In this document: positions 42,418-50,793 of the stretch, in pieces
Numbering within the stretch: position 1 is the first letter of the stretch
How the letters are laid out: the number at the start of each line of letters is the position of its first letter
Assembly (NCBI RefSeq): GCF_019192965.1
Contig: NZ_JAHTKU010000010.1
Location: 62,001 to 126,000, forward strand
From: Nocardioides daeguensis
GTDB taxonomy: Bacteria; Actinomycetota; Actinomycetes; Propionibacteriales; Nocardioidaceae
DNA length: 64,000 bases
Direction: 5' to 3'
Made by a program: the position numbers and the translations under genes
The notes under the pieces: model-generated
The model's input: the letters and a program-made list of their open reading frames with translations, nothing else
What the model was told of the DNA's origin: nothing
The model's database searches: none

Positions 42418-43428
42418 ATGAAGCGAACTTCCGTCCGGCGCGGTGCCGTCGGACTTGCCTTGGGCGCGCTGGCGGCCACCGGTCTGGCCAGCATCGCTGC
42501 GCCATCCCACGCGGCAGTGGGCAATCCCTCGCTGTCGGCGAACTCCAGCTTCCACAACGAAATGGGCACGTGCACGCCGTCGGCCAACCTGCCCGACCCG
42601 GCCGACGCGCCGTGGAGCGACAACGGCTTCCCGGTCAGCCTCGCGACCTCCGAGGCCGGCACAGTCACCAACGACGGCAACCCGGTCGACGTCACCGACG
42701 TGAAGTCGAGTGCCGTGGGTACGGTCACCGCAAGCCCGTTCACCGGCGGGGCCACCACGATCAAGCTCACGGGCAGCGCCTCGGCCTCCGCGATCCCGCG
42801 GCTGGCGGCGTCGTCCTGTGACGCCCACGTCTCGGCCTACGCCAACGCCGACGGCGAGTACACGCTGACGCAGCCGATGTGGGCCACGATCACCGTGACA
42901 TCCAGTGGCACGGGTTCCGCCACCATCAGTGGCGGCGTCTCCACCAACGACTCGGAGAACTTCCTGTCCGGCGGTTCGCGCGGCAAGGGCACCCTGAGCG
43001 TCTACCTGCCGGCCGGCAAGGTCCAGGTCAGCCTGACCGCTGCTGCGGAGGCGCATGGTCGTCCGGACGGCACACACGCATCGACGGTCTCGGGCGGGGT
43101 CACCATCGACCTGGTCCCCGCCGGCACGGGATCTGCTGTGACGAGCAAGGCCAAGGGCAAGCGCTACGTCGGCCTCGGCTCGCGTGACTGCGCGACCGGC
43201 AGTGTCGCCGCCACGGTGACCAAGAAGGCGAAGAAGTCGGCGTCGCAGATCACCTTCAAGGTCGACGGCGCCAAGGTCGCTGGGCTGAAGGGCAAGAAGA
43301 TCAAGAAGATCAAGAAGCGGACCCTGGCGCTCGCGGCCCCGAAGGCCGCCGATGTGACGGTGACGGCGAAGATCAAGCTCAAGAACGGCATGCGCGCCGA
43401 GGTGTCCCGGGACTACCTGGGCTGCTGA
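42418..43428 (+). CDS. Secreted Lys-rich-tail protein, paralogue 2 (family unknown)
   Basis: 336 residues, exactly the length of paralogue 1. ATG with CGAGGAG upstream; signal cleavage near SHA-A (about 33). Shared blocks: YTLTQPMWATI versus FTLTQPMWATI, SRDCATGSVAATVTKKAKK versus ARDCATGTVAAVVTKKAKK, and C-terminal DYLGC versus SYLAC. A conserved central Cys (SSCDAHVSAYA / STGCTVYGDAY) plus the RDC and terminal Cys suggest disulfides. A tandem duplication with its own terminator after each copy. Role unknown. Confidence 0.8.
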   Translation: MKRTSVRRGAVGLALGALAATGLASIAAPSHAAVGNPSLSANSSFHNEMGTCTPSANLPDPADAPWSDNGFPVSLATSEAGTVTNDGNPVDVTDVKSSAVGTVTASPFTGGATTIKLTGSASASAIPRLAASSCDAHVSAYANADGEYTLTQPMWATITVTSSGTGSATISGGVSTNDSENFLSGGSRGKGTLSVYLPAGKVQVSLTAAAEAHGRPDGTHASTVSGGVTIDLVPAGTGSAVTSKAKGKRYVGLGSRDCATGSVAATVTKKAKKSASQITFKVDGAKVAGLKGKKIKKIKKRTLALAAPKAADVTVTAKIKLKNGMRAEVSRDYLGC

Positions 43429-43447
43429 CGACCCACCGCTCGGAGAG

Positions 43448-43482
43448 ACTGCGGGCCCGGCCGATCCGGCCGGGCCCGCAGT
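43448..43482. terminator. 15-bp hairpin, bidirectional
   Basis: ACTGCGGGCCCGGCC, 5-base loop, exact complement, between the convergent secreted protein and adenosine deaminase genes. Confidence 0.8.
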
Positions 43483-43496
43483 GCGTCTGTGGCGCG

Positions 43497-44510
43497 TCAG
43501 GACGGGGCGAGCCAGGCGTCGATGTCGCCCAGTGCGGCGTCGACGACGTCCTTGGGCGCGCGGCTGGCGCGGAAGGACATCCGGGCCAGCTCGGCCAGCT
43601 GCTCGTCGCTGAGGTCGTGGGCGGCCCGCATGGTCGCGTACTGCCCCGCGAGCCGGGACCCGAACAGGAGAGGGTCGTCGGCTCCGAGGGCCACGGTCGC
43701 GCCGGCCTCCAGCAGGGTCGGCAGCGGGACCGAGGTGAGGTCGCTGTAGACGCCGAGGGCCACGTTGGAGACCGGGCAGACCTCGAGGGCCACGCCGGCG
43801 TCGACGATGCGGGCCAGCAGGTCCGGGTCCTCGGCCGCGCGTACGCCGTGCCCGAGGCGTCCGGCGTGCAGCGCGTCGAGGCACACCCGGATGTGCTCGG
43901 GCCCGCGCAGCTCACCGCCGTGGGGCGCGAGCAGCAGGCCGGCCCGCTCGGCGATGGCGAAGGCGCCGGCGAAGTCGGAGGTCCGTCCGCGGCGCTCGTC
44001 GTTGGACAGCCCGAAGCCGACGACCCCGCGGTCGACGTACTGGCTGGCGAGCCGGGCCAGGGTGCGGGCGTCCAGCGGGTGGCGGGTCCGGTTCGCGGCG
44101 ATGACCACCGCGATGCCGAGACCGGTGCGCGCGGAGGCGTCGCGCACGGCGTCGAGGACGAGGTCGGTGAAGGCGGTGATGCCGCCGAAGCGGGCGGCGT
44201 ACCCGCTCGGGTCGACCTGGATCTCCAGCCAGCGGCCGCCGTCAGTGACGTCGTCCTCGGCGGCCTCGAGCACGAGACGGCGGACGTCGGCCTCGGTGCG
44301 CAGCACGGACCGGGCGACGTCGTAGAGGCGCTGGAAGCGGAACCAGCCCTTCTCGTCGGCCGCGGTCAGCTGCGGCGGCCATTCCTCGACGAGGGCGTCG
44401 GGCAGGTGGATCCCGTCGCGGGCGGCCAGCTCCAGCAAGGTGGTGTGGCGCATCGACCCGGTGAAGTGCAGGTGGAGGTGCGCCTTGGGCAACGCCGTGA
44501 GATCCCGCAC
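43497..44510 (-). CDS. add: Adenosine deaminase
   Basis: 337 residues. Zinc and catalytic motifs of the AMP/adenosine deaminase family: KAHLHLHFTGS near the N-terminus (usual HxH), APHGGELRGPEHI with the catalytic Glu, RLGHGVRAAEDP, CPVSNVALG and the second metal Asp in VALGADDPLLFG. It converts adenosine to inosine in purine salvage. GTG start six bases behind a TAGGAT -10 on the minus strand, so the mRNA is likely leaderless. Confidence 0.9.
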   Translation of the reverse strand: MRDLTALPKAHLHLHFTGSMRHTTLLELAARDGIHLPDALVEEWPPQLTAADEKGWFRFQRLYDVARSVLRTEADVRRLVLEAAEDDVTDGGRWLEIQVDPSGYAARFGGITAFTDLVLDAVRDASARTGLGIAVVIAANRTRHPLDARTLARLASQYVDRGVVGFGLSNDERRGRTSDFAGAFAIAERAGLLLAPHGGELRGPEHIRVCLDALHAGRLGHGVRAAEDPDLLARIVDAGVALEVCPVSNVALGVYSDLTSVPLPTLLEAGATVALGADDPLLFGSRLAGQYATMRAAHDLSDEQLAELARMSFRASRAPKDVVDAALGDIDAWLAPS

Positions 44511-44516
44511 GGGGTC

Positions 44517-44522
44517 ATCCTA
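44517..44522 (-). promoter_or_regulatory. Leaderless -10 element of adenosine deaminase gene
   Basis: TAGGAT on the minus strand, six bases before GTG 44510. Confidence 0.5.
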
Positions 44523-44599
44523 GGAGGACGACGGGTGACACCGGCGGCTCCCGGGGCCGAGCCGGGGCCGGGAGCTGACCGTTGGAACTGGTCCGTACT

Positions 44600-44628
44600 T
44601 TGGTCGGTACCCGGTGCGTCTGTAGAGT
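44600..44628 (+). promoter_or_regulatory. Promoter of tRNA-Trp/secE/nusG unit
   Basis: TTGGTC (44600-44605), 17-base spacer, TAGAGT (44623-44628): good sigma-70-type match about 75 bases before tRNA-Trp. Confidence 0.55.
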
Positions 44629-44703
44629 GCTCTCCGGTGGATCTTTCCCCCATGCTCAGTCGCGCCCGAGGGCGGGACCCGGGCCAGGGGGAAGAAGCCG
44701 CGG

Positions 44704-44776
44704 AGGGCACTAGCTCAACTGGCAGAGCATCGGTCTCCAAAACCGAAGGTTGGGGGTTCAAGTCCCTCGTGCCCTG
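44704..44776 (+). tRNA. tRNA-Trp (CCA)
   Basis: 73 bases: acceptor AGGGCAC with GTGCCCT, anticodon stem CGGT/ACCG with loop CTCCAAA giving CCA, T-loop TTCAAGT. Located directly before secE, as in most actinobacteria. Confidence 0.95.
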
Positions 44777-44826
44777 CAAGACGTGACGACCAGCCGGCCG
44801 GAGGGTCGGCTGCTGACAAGGAGAAG

Positions 44827-45099
44827 GTGAGCAGCGTGGCGGATGCTCCGGCAGTCCGTGGAGGCCGCAAGGACTCCTCGGGTGGCAAGCGGCCCGAGAA
44901 CCGCACCGGGCCGGTGACCTTCTACCGCCAGGTCGTCGCCGAGCTCCGCAAGGTCGTCTGGCCGACCCGGGAGCAGCTCGGTACCTACTTCGTCGTCGTC
45001 ATCGCCTTCGTCCTCGTGATGATCGCCCTGGTGTCGGTCCTCGACCTCGCGCTCGGAAAGCTCGCGTTCGAGGTCTTCACCGGCGCCGACGACATCTGA
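44827..45099 (+). CDS. secE: Preprotein translocase subunit SecE
   Basis: 90 residues from GTG 44827; GTG 44836 has better spacing to AGAAGG and is a likely alternative. A hydrophilic N-terminus is followed by the conserved amphipathic helix [22 protein letters not shown] and a single TM helix ([18 protein letters not shown]). It clamps SecY in the Sec channel. nusG follows, as usual. Confidence 0.95.
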   Translation: MSSVADAPAVRGGRKDSSGGKRPENRTGPVTFYRQVVAELRKVVWPTREQLGTYFVVVIAFVLVMIALVSVLDLALGKLAFEVFTGADDI

Positions 45100-45102
45100 G
45101 CA

Positions 45103-45136
45103 CCGACGCGCACCCGCGTCGGCCGATCCTGTTTTT
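45103..45136 (+). terminator. Weak hairpin and T-run between secE and nusG
   Basis: CCGACGCG, loop CACC, CGCGTCGG, then nine bases on a TTTTT run at 45132-45136. Could act as an attenuator. Confidence 0.4.
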
Positions 45137-45145
45137 CTTCAACTG

Positions 45146-46033
45146 ATGGAGCAGCACGTGTCCGAGCAGTACGACCCGGCCCAGGCTGACGAGGCGCTCG
45201 CCGAGGCGGCCCACGACGTCGTCGACGTCCCGGACGCCGACGTCGCCGAGGACACCGGCCTCGAGGAGACCTTCGAGGCCGACGAGCTCGACGTGGACGA
45301 CGACTCCGACGACTCCGACGACGAGGTCGAGGCTGACGACGAGGCCGACGCCGACGACGCCGAGGCCGACGAGGCCGACGAGGAGCCGGTCGAGGCCGCG
45401 GACGAGGACCCGCTCGAGGCGTTCCGCCGCGAGCTGTGGGCCAAGCCCGGCGACTGGTTCGTGGTGCACACCTACTCCGGCATGGAGAACCGGGTGAAGC
45501 AGAACCTCGAGAACCGGATCCACTCCCTCAACATGGAGGACTACATCCACGAGATCGTGGTCCCCACCGAGGAGGTCGCCGAGATCAAGAACGGCCAGCG
45601 CAAGATGGTCAAGCGCACCGTTCTCCCCGGCTACGTCCTGGTCCGCATGGACCTCACCGACGAGTCCTGGGCCGCCGTGCGGCACACCCCGTCGGTCACC
45701 GGCTTCGTCGGCCACAGCCACCAGCCCGTGCCGCTGAGCATGGACGAGGTCGAGAAGATGCTCGCCCCGGCCGTCGTCACCGCTGCCGCCGCCGAGGCCG
45801 AGGCCGCCGCCGCCAGCACCCCCGGCGCCGCGGTCACCCCGGCCAAGAAGCCGATCGAGGTCGCCGACTTCGACGTCAACGACTCCGTCCTCATCGTCGA
45901 CGGCGCGTTCGCCACGCTCCACGCGACGATCACCGAGATCAACGCCGAGTCCCAGCGGGTCAAGGCGCTCGTCGAGATCTTCGGCCGCGAGACCCCGGTC
46001 GAGCTCTCGTTCTCCCAGATCCAGCGGGTCTGA
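45146..46033 (+). CDS. nusG: Transcription termination/antitermination protein NusG
   Basis: 295 residues, longer than the roughly 180 of E. coli because of a very acidic N-terminal extension (about 1-95; e.g. [18 protein letters not shown]). The NGN domain follows: [37 protein letters not shown] and TPSVTGFVG. An Ala-rich spacer precedes the C-terminal KOW domain ([18 protein letters not shown], ...[17 protein letters not shown]). It binds RNA polymerase and Rho/ribosome. Acidic extensions of this kind occur in other actinobacterial NusGs. Confidence 0.95.
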   Translation: MEQHVSEQYDPAQADEALAEAAHDVVDVPDADVAEDTGLEETFEADELDVDDDSDDSDDEVEADDEADADDAEADEADEEPVEAADEDPLEAFRRELWAKPGDWFVVHTYSGMENRVKQNLENRIHSLNMEDYIHEIVVPTEEVAEIKNGQRKMVKRTVLPGYVLVRMDLTDESWAAVRHTPSVTGFVGHSHQPVPLSMDEVEKMLAPAVVTAAAAEAEAAAASTPGAAVTPAKKPIEVADFDVNDSVLIVDGAFATLHATITEINAESQRVKALVEIFGRETPVELSFSQIQRV

Positions 46034-46152
46034 ATTTCGCTTCTCCGGGCTTCGGCGCGGAGAATGTCAAGGTTGCCCGGCCCCGGTCGGCGACGTGGCA
46101 GAGACGTACGACGTACGCCTCGTCATGACCACGAGAAGAAAGAGATAGAGGA

Positions 46153-46581
46153 ATGCCTCCCAAGAAGAAGATCGCCGCGCTGGTCAAGGTGCAGCTGCAG
46201 GCTGGCTCGGCCACCCCGGCCCCGCCGGTCGGTACCGCGCTCGGTCCGCACGGCGTCAACATCATGGACTTCTGCAAGGCGTACAACGCCCAGACCGAGT
46301 CCATGCGCGGCAACGTCATCCCCGTCGAGATCACGATCTACGAGGACCGGACGTTCGACTTCATCACGAAGACCCCGCCGGCCGCGGAGCTGATCAAGAA
46401 GGCTGCCGGCCTCAAGAAGGGCTCGGGCGTCCCGCACAAGGAGAAGGTCGGCAAGCTGACCAAGGACCAGGTGCGCGAGATCGCGACGACGAAGCTCCCC
46501 GACCTCAACGCCAACGACATCGACGCCGCGATGAAGATCGTGGAGGGCACTGCGCGCTCCATGGGCGTCACCGTCGACTGA
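46153..46581 (+). CDS. rplK: Ribosomal protein uL11
   Basis: 142 residues, full length. [17 protein letters not shown], the proline-rich thiostrepton-site strand [15 protein letters not shown], and the C-terminal RNA-binding domain [14 protein letters not shown]. It forms the GTPase-associated centre with 23S rRNA and L10-L12. About 120 bases separate it from nusG, and 63 from rplA. Confidence 0.97.
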   Translation: MPPKKKIAALVKVQLQAGSATPAPPVGTALGPHGVNIMDFCKAYNAQTESMRGNVIPVEITIYEDRTFDFITKTPPAAELIKKAAGLKKGSGVPHKEKVGKLTKDQVREIATTKLPDLNANDIDAAMKIVEGTARSMGVTVD

Positions 46582-46644
46582 ATCACCGTGGAAGGGCCGC
46601 GCTGGCCCGCTGACCACACCTCCTCTTCAAGCTAAGGAACCACC

Positions 46645-47358
46645 ATGCAGCGCAGCAAGACCTACCGCGCGGCTGCCGAGACGTTCGACAAGAACGAGCT
46701 CTACGCGCCGCTGGCCGCGATCAAGATCGCCAAGGCCGCCAGCAAGAAGAAGTTCGACGAGACCGTCGACGTCGTCATGCGTCTGGGTGTCGACCCGCGC
46801 AAGGCCGACCAGATGGTCCGCGGCACCGTCAACCTGCCGCACGGCACCGGCAAGACCGCCCGCGTCCTGGTGTTCGCGAACGGTGACAAGGCCGACGCCG
46901 CCCGCGAGGCCGGCGCCGACTTCGTCGGCAGCGACGACCTGATCGACAAGGTCGCCGGCGGCTGGACCGACTTCGACGCCGTGGTCGCCACCCCCGACCT
47001 CATGGGCAAGGTCGGCCGCCTCGGCCGCGTGCTCGGCCCCCGTGGCCTCATGCCGAACCCGAAGGTCGGCACCGTGACGCCGGACCCGGCCAAGGCCGTG
47101 ACCGACATCAAGGGCGGAAAGATCGAGTTCCGCGTCGACCGCCACGCCAACCTCCACTTCATCGTGGGCAAGGCGTCGTTCTCCGAGCAGCAGCTCGCCG
47201 AGAACTACGCGGCCGCCCTCGACGAGGTGCTGCGGCTCAAGCCGGCCAGCTCCAAGGGCCGCTACCTGAAGAAGGTCACCGTCTCCACGACCATGGGCCC
47301 CGGCGTCCAGGTCGACCCCAACCGCATCAAGAACGTCGCGGTCGAGGACGAGGCCTGA
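46645..47358 (+). CDS. rplA: Ribosomal protein uL1
   Basis: 237 residues. [20 protein letters not shown], the central [22 protein letters not shown], and C-terminal [17 protein letters not shown]. It forms the L1 stalk and may repress its own operon. The ATG has AAGGAA 7 bases upstream. Confidence 0.97.
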   Translation: MQRSKTYRAAAETFDKNELYAPLAAIKIAKAASKKKFDETVDVVMRLGVDPRKADQMVRGTVNLPHGTGKTARVLVFANGDKADAAREAGADFVGSDDLIDKVAGGWTDFDAVVATPDLMGKVGRLGRVLGPRGLMPNPKVGTVTPDPAKAVTDIKGGKIEFRVDRHANLHFIVGKASFSEQQLAENYAAALDEVLRLKPASSKGRYLKKVTVSTTMGPGVQVDPNRIKNVAVEDEA

Positions 47359-47381
47359 TCCCGGGCACCCGTACCGCACGA

Positions 47382-47425
47382 GACACCGGTCTGCTCCTTC
47401 GGGAGCGGGCCGGTGTCCGCGTTTT
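47382..47425 (+). terminator. Intrinsic terminator of the rplK-rplA operon
   Basis: A 16-pair stem from 47382 to 47417 with a TTCG tetraloop, followed by CGCG and TTTTT; 23 bases after the rplA stop. Confidence 0.88.
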
Positions 47426-47579
47426 TCGAGGAATGCCGGACGCCCCCGGGTTGCCCGATTCTGCCCACGGCGCGGCCCGACCTCGCCCAGGTTCGAAAGG
47501 GTCCACCTCGCTCCATCGCGCCAGGAGGCAGTCCCCAGGAACATCGAACTGTCGCGGCGCACTGAGAACCGACCACAGC

Positions 47580-47617
47580 ACGAGGCCCCGGTCACCGTCC
47601 GGTGACCGGGGCCTCGT
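47580..47617. terminator. Second hairpin, 17-bp arms
   Basis: ACGAGGCCCCGGTCACC, loop GTCC, exact complement to 47617. No T-run on either side. It backs up the rplA terminator or ends the facing aminotransferase transcript. Between 47426 and 47579 I see nothing else. Confidence 0.75.
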
Positions 47618-47662
47618 CGTACGTGGCGTTCACATCGGCCCCACCCGTCACTGCGGGCAGGC

Positions 47663-47710
47663 GATCCATGCGCTTGTCAGGGGTTGCAACCCCTGACAAG
47701 CGCATGGATC
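47663..47710. repeat. 48-bp perfect palindrome
   Basis: Two 24-base arms with no loop, centred on GTTGCAAC at 47686/47687; the left arm begins GATCCATGCGCTTGTCAG. It lies 39 bases downstream of the aminotransferase stop (minus strand). It can form a cruciform or RNA hairpin. Confidence 0.95.
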
Positions 47711-47733
47711 CCCGGATGTCCGGGGATCCATGC
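47702..47733. repeat. Overlapping 15-bp inverted repeat
   Basis: GCATGGATCCCCGGA, loop TG, exact complement. Its left arm shares nine bases (GCATGGATC) with the right arm of the 48-bp palindrome, so the two hairpins exclude each other. Ends 16 bases from the aminotransferase stop codon. Confidence 0.95.
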
Positions 47734-47748
47734 AGCCGGTCGAACTCC

Positions 47749-49029
47749 TCAGGCGGTGAGCTGCTCCAGCGCCGCGAGCTCGACGCACACGGCGACGCCG
47801 GCCATCGCGGCCTCGACCTCGGCGAGCACCGGGAAGGTGGGGGCCAGGCGGATGTTGCGGTCGCGCGGGTCGTTGCCGTGCGGGAACGCCGACCCGGCAG
47901 GGGTCAGCGCGATGCCGGCCTCCTTGGCGAGCTGGACGACGCGGGACGCCGTGCCGTCGAGGACGTCGAGGTTCACGAAGTAGCCGCCCGTGGGGACGGT
48001 CCACTCGGCGATGCCGAGGCCGGTCAGGCGCGAGGACAGTGCATCCTCGACCGCGGCGAACTTCGGTGCGATCAGGTCGCGGTGCTTGCGCATGTGGGCG
48101 CGCACGCCGTCGGCGTCGCCGAAGAGCTCCACGTGGCGCAGGTGGTTGACCTTGTCGGGGCCGATGGCGGCGAAGCCGAGGCGCTCGAGGTACCACGCCC
48201 GGTTCTCCGGGGAGGCGGCGAGCGCGGCGACGCCGGCGCCGGCCCAGGTGATCTTCGAGGTCGACGCGAACATGATCGGCCGGTTCGGGTGTCCCGACGC
48301 GGCGGCCAGGCCGAGCGCGTCGGCGCTCTTGGTCTCCTCGTCGGTGAGGTGGTGGACGGCGTACGCGTTGTCCCACAGGATCCGGAAGTCCGGGGCCGCG
48401 GTCGGCATCGCCATCAGCTCGGCGGCGACCTCGGCGGAGCAGACCGCCCCCGTCGGGTTCGCGTACGTCGGCACGATCCACATGCCCTTGACGCTCGGGT
48501 CGGCGACGAGGGCGCGGACGGCGGCGACGTCGGGGCCGTCGGAGTGCATCGGGACGCTCACCATCTCGATGCCGAGCTCGGCGAGCATGGTGAAGTGCCG
48601 GTCGTAGCCGGGGACGGGGCAGACGAACTTCACGACCGGCTCCTGCGACCACGGCCGCGGCGAGTCCGGGCCGCCCTTGAGCAGCAGCGCGGTGAGCACC
48701 TGGTGCATCATCGTGAGGCTGGAGTTGCCGCCGCACACGACGCTCGCGACATCGACAGCGAGCAGGTCGGCGAAGATCTCGCGCATCTCGACCAGGCCGT
48801 CGAGGCCGCCGTAGTTGCGCACGTCCGCCCCTGACCGGTCGCGGTACGACGACGGCAGGTCGAGCAGCGCGTTCGACAGGTCGAGCTGGTCGGCGCCGGG
48901 CTTGCCCCGCGTCAGGTCGAGCTTCAGGCCGCGGGCCTTGAGCTCGTCGTAGGCGGCGCGCACCGTCGTCAGGCGCGCGGCGAGGTCGTCGGCGGACAGG
49001 GCGGACAGCGGCGTCACGGAGGTGGTCAC
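47749..49029 (-). CDS. Aspartate-type aminotransferase (PLP fold type I)
   Basis: 426 residues from GTG 49029, six bases behind a CACGAT -10-like element. It starts with the subgroup Ic pattern seen in Corynebacterium AspT (PF12897): [42 protein letters not shown]. The PLP-pocket turn is [16 protein letters not shown], the Asp/Tyr pair [10 protein letters not shown], the Schiff-base Lys is in [13 protein letters not shown], and the carboxylate-binding Arg is near [10 protein letters not shown]. It likely interconverts aspartate and oxaloacetate. It is inserted on the opposite strand between rplA and rplJ. Confidence 0.88.
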   Translation of the reverse strand: MTTSVTPLSALSADDLAARLTTVRAAYDELKARGLKLDLTRGKPGADQLDLSNALLDLPSSYRDRSGADVRNYGGLDGLVEMREIFADLLAVDVASVVCGGNSSLTMMHQVLTALLLKGGPDSPRPWSQEPVVKFVCPVPGYDRHFTMLAELGIEMVSVPMHSDGPDVAAVRALVADPSVKGMWIVPTYANPTGAVCSAEVAAELMAMPTAAPDFRILWDNAYAVHHLTDEETKSADALGLAAASGHPNRPIMFASTSKITWAGAGVAALAASPENRAWYLERLGFAAIGPDKVNHLRHVELFGDADGVRAHMRKHRDLIAPKFAAVEDALSSRLTGLGIAEWTVPTGGYFVNLDVLDGTASRVVQLAKEAGIALTPAGSAFPHGNDPRDRNIRLAPTFPVLAEVEAAMAGVAVCVELAALEQLTA

Positions 49030-49035
49030 GGGTCC

Positions 49036-49041
49036 ATCGTG
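49036..49041 (-). promoter_or_regulatory. Possible leaderless -10 of aminotransferase gene
   Basis: CACGAT on the minus strand, six bases before GTG 49029; the first base departs from TAnnnT. Confidence 0.35.
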
Positions 49042-49155
49042 CCAAGTCCGCGCGGGATGCGCGCGCCCGGTCCGGTCCTCGCGCCCGTCGGCTCGCTCAC
49101 GGACCGCCCCAGACCGGGCCCGGCGACGCGGAGGTCGGCGCCCGGCCGTCCCGAT

Positions 49156-49184
49156 TTGGCCCGCGCCGGCGGGCCCCGTACCGT
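49156..49184 (+). promoter_or_regulatory. Promoter of rplJ-rplL
   Basis: TTGGCC (49156-49161), 17-base spacer, TACCGT (49179-49184), about 200 bases before rplJ. Confidence 0.55.
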
Positions 49185-49190
49185 TGCCCA

Positions 49191-49387
49191 CTGAAACCTT
49201 AAGACCGCCGGTCGTCCGGGCTCCGAGCCCTGACCGAAGGTTCCGCCGAGAGGCGGACGGCCTGCGCAGGGGATCAGAGCAACACCGAGCGCCTGGTGCG
49301 CGAGGTCCACGCCCTGAGCGCCTGCGCTCGGGGCGTTCGTCGTTCGACGGAGACTTCGCGGTGGTCAACCATTCCGGAAGGAGACCC
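49191..49387 (+). promoter_or_regulatory. Structured leader of rplJ (putative L10 autoregulatory leader)
   Basis: A long untranslated stretch with several hairpins, including TCCGCC-GAGA-GGCGGA and, nearer the gene, GCCCTGAGCGC/GCGCTCGGGGC around 49306-49340. Position, length and folding fit the known autoregulatory L10 leaders in front of rplJL. I cannot confirm the L10-binding kink turn by eye. Confidence 0.45.
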
Positions 49388-50056
49388 ATGGCGCGGGCAG
49401 ACAAGCAGGCCGCCGTCGCGGAGATCGCTGAGTCCTTCAGCGAGTCCGCAGGCGCTGTGCTGACCGAGTACCGCGGTCTCACCGTCAAGGAGCTGCAGGA
49501 CCTTCGCCGCTCCCTCGGTGCGAACGCCAGCTACGCCGTGGTCAAGAACACGCTGGCCAAGATCGCCGCCAAGGAGGCGGGGATCGAGGGCTTCGACGAC
49601 CTGCTCACCGGCCCGACCGCGATCGCCTTCATCCAGGGCGACGTCGTCGAGGCGGCCAAGGGTCTGCGTGACTTTGCCAAGGCGAACCCCGCCCTTGTCA
49701 TCAAGGGTGGCGTTCTCGACGGTGCGCTCCTCGACGCGAAGGAGATCGCCAAGCTGGCGGATCTCGAGTCGCGCGAGGTGCTCCTGGGCAAGCTGGCGGG
49801 CGCGATGCTCGCTTCGCTCAGCCAGGCCGTCTACCTCCTCAACGCCCCGCTCGCCCAGGCTGCCCGGCTCGCCGGCGCCCTGGAGGCGAAGGCCCAGGAG
49901 GACCCCTCGATCCTCGCAGGTGGTGCCGGTACGCCGGTCGCCGCCGAGGAGGCTCCGGCTGCCGACGAGGCTGCCGAGGCCCCCGCTGACGAGGCTCCCG
50001 CCGCGGACGACGCGGACGCGGCCGCCTCTGACGAGGGCGACACCGCCGAGGCCTGA
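49388..50056 (+). CDS. rplJ: Ribosomal protein uL10
   Basis: 222 residues. The N-terminal rRNA-binding domain reads [36 protein letters not shown] and [18 protein letters not shown]-terminal helices bind L7/L12 dimers. It ends in a roughly 45-residue Ala/Glu/Asp-rich tail ([20 protein letters not shown]) longer than in E. coli. ATG with GGAAGGAG upstream. Base of the ribosomal stalk. Confidence 0.97.
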   Translation: MARADKQAAVAEIAESFSESAGAVLTEYRGLTVKELQDLRRSLGANASYAVVKNTLAKIAAKEAGIEGFDDLLTGPTAIAFIQGDVVEAAKGLRDFAKANPALVIKGGVLDGALLDAKEIAKLADLESREVLLGKLAGAMLASLSQAVYLLNAPLAQAARLAGALEAKAQEDPSILAGGAGTPVAAEEAPAADEAAEAPADEAPAADDADAAASDEGDTAEA

Positions 50057-50142
50057 GGCCCCGGCGTCACCACCACCTGTTGAAACCTCGGCCGCTGCGC
50101 GACGTACGCACGCCGGCCGGCCTTAAGAAAGGAACCGCCACC

Positions 50143-50535
50143 ATGGCGAAGCTCACCACCGACGAGCTCCTCGACGCGTTCAAGGAGATGACCCTCATCG
50201 AGCTCTCCGAGTTCGTGAAGCAGTTCGAGGAGACCTTCGGCGTCACCGCCGCTGCCCCCGTTGCCGTTGCCGCTGCCCCCGCCGCCGGCGGCGCCGCGGC
50301 CGGTGGCGACGACGCCGCTGCCCAGGACGAGTTCGACGTCGTCCTCGAGGCCGCTGGTGACAAGAAGATCAACGTCATCAAGGAGGTCCGCGCGCTGACC
50401 TCCCTCGGCCTCAAGGAGGCGAAGGACCTCGTCGAGGGCGCCCCGAAGGCGATCCTGGAGAAGGTCAACAAGGAGACGGCTGACAAGGCCAAGGAGGCCC
50501 TCGAGGGCGCCGGCGCCACCGTCACCCTCAAGTGA
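50143..50535 (+). CDS. rplL: Ribosomal protein bL12 (L7/L12)
   Basis: 130 residues. N-terminal dimerisation helices [26 protein letters not shown], an Ala/Gly hinge, then the factor-binding domain [40 protein letters not shown]. Stalk protein recruiting translation GTPases. Good ribosome site AAGAAAGGA. A strong terminator follows. Confidence 0.98.
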   Translation: MAKLTTDELLDAFKEMTLIELSEFVKQFEETFGVTAAAPVAVAAAPAAGGAAAGGDDAAAQDEFDVVLEAAGDKKINVIKEVRALTSLGLKEAKDLVEGAPKAILEKVNKETADKAKEALEGAGATVTLK

Positions 50536-50561
50536 CCCGTCCCTGAGACGACTCACTCGGT

Positions 50562-50598
50562 CACGAGGCCGGCAGAGCACTGCTCTGCCGGCCTCGTG
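50562..50598. terminator. 17-bp hairpin after rplL
   Basis: CACGAGGCCGGCAGAGC, loop ACT, exact complement; 26 bases after the stop. It insulates rplJL from the mce operon. Confidence 0.88.
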
Positions 50599-50630
50599 CC
50601 ATTTCCGGATGTGGGCAGGTCCGCGTATCA

Positions 50631-50643
50631 CTACTCGCGAGTT
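50631..50643. promoter_or_regulatory. mce operator-like dyad 1
   Basis: CTACTCGCGAGTT, containing a perfect ACTCGCGAGT palindrome and overlapping a possible -35 (TTGGAC, 50642-50647). The first 12 bases equal the hadA upstream site (39273-39284, complement). Confidence 0.5.
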
Positions 50644-50655
50644 GGACGCTAGGTG

Positions 50656-50668
50656 CTACTCGCCAGTA
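50656..50668. promoter_or_regulatory. mce operator-like dyad 2
   Basis: CTACTCGCCAGTA, 25 bases from dyad 1 in the same orientation, overlapping a possible -10 (TACCTT, 50667-50672). Paired dyads over the promoter fit a TetR- or GntR-type repressor. Confidence 0.5.
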
Positions 50669-50793
50669 CCTTTCGGGTCTCGGTGTCCGGGTACGCGTGA
50701 CGCGTGCCACGGATGCCGCGTAACGTGCGCCACGCGGTTGCGTTGTTCCTTCGCAGCCGGGGCCGGTGAGCGGACGTAGGGAGAGGGTTGAAC

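Noticed and set aside
47433..47696. Small plus-strand frame between rplA and the aminotransferase gene
   Set aside because: It runs through both terminators and the palindrome and has no ribosome site.
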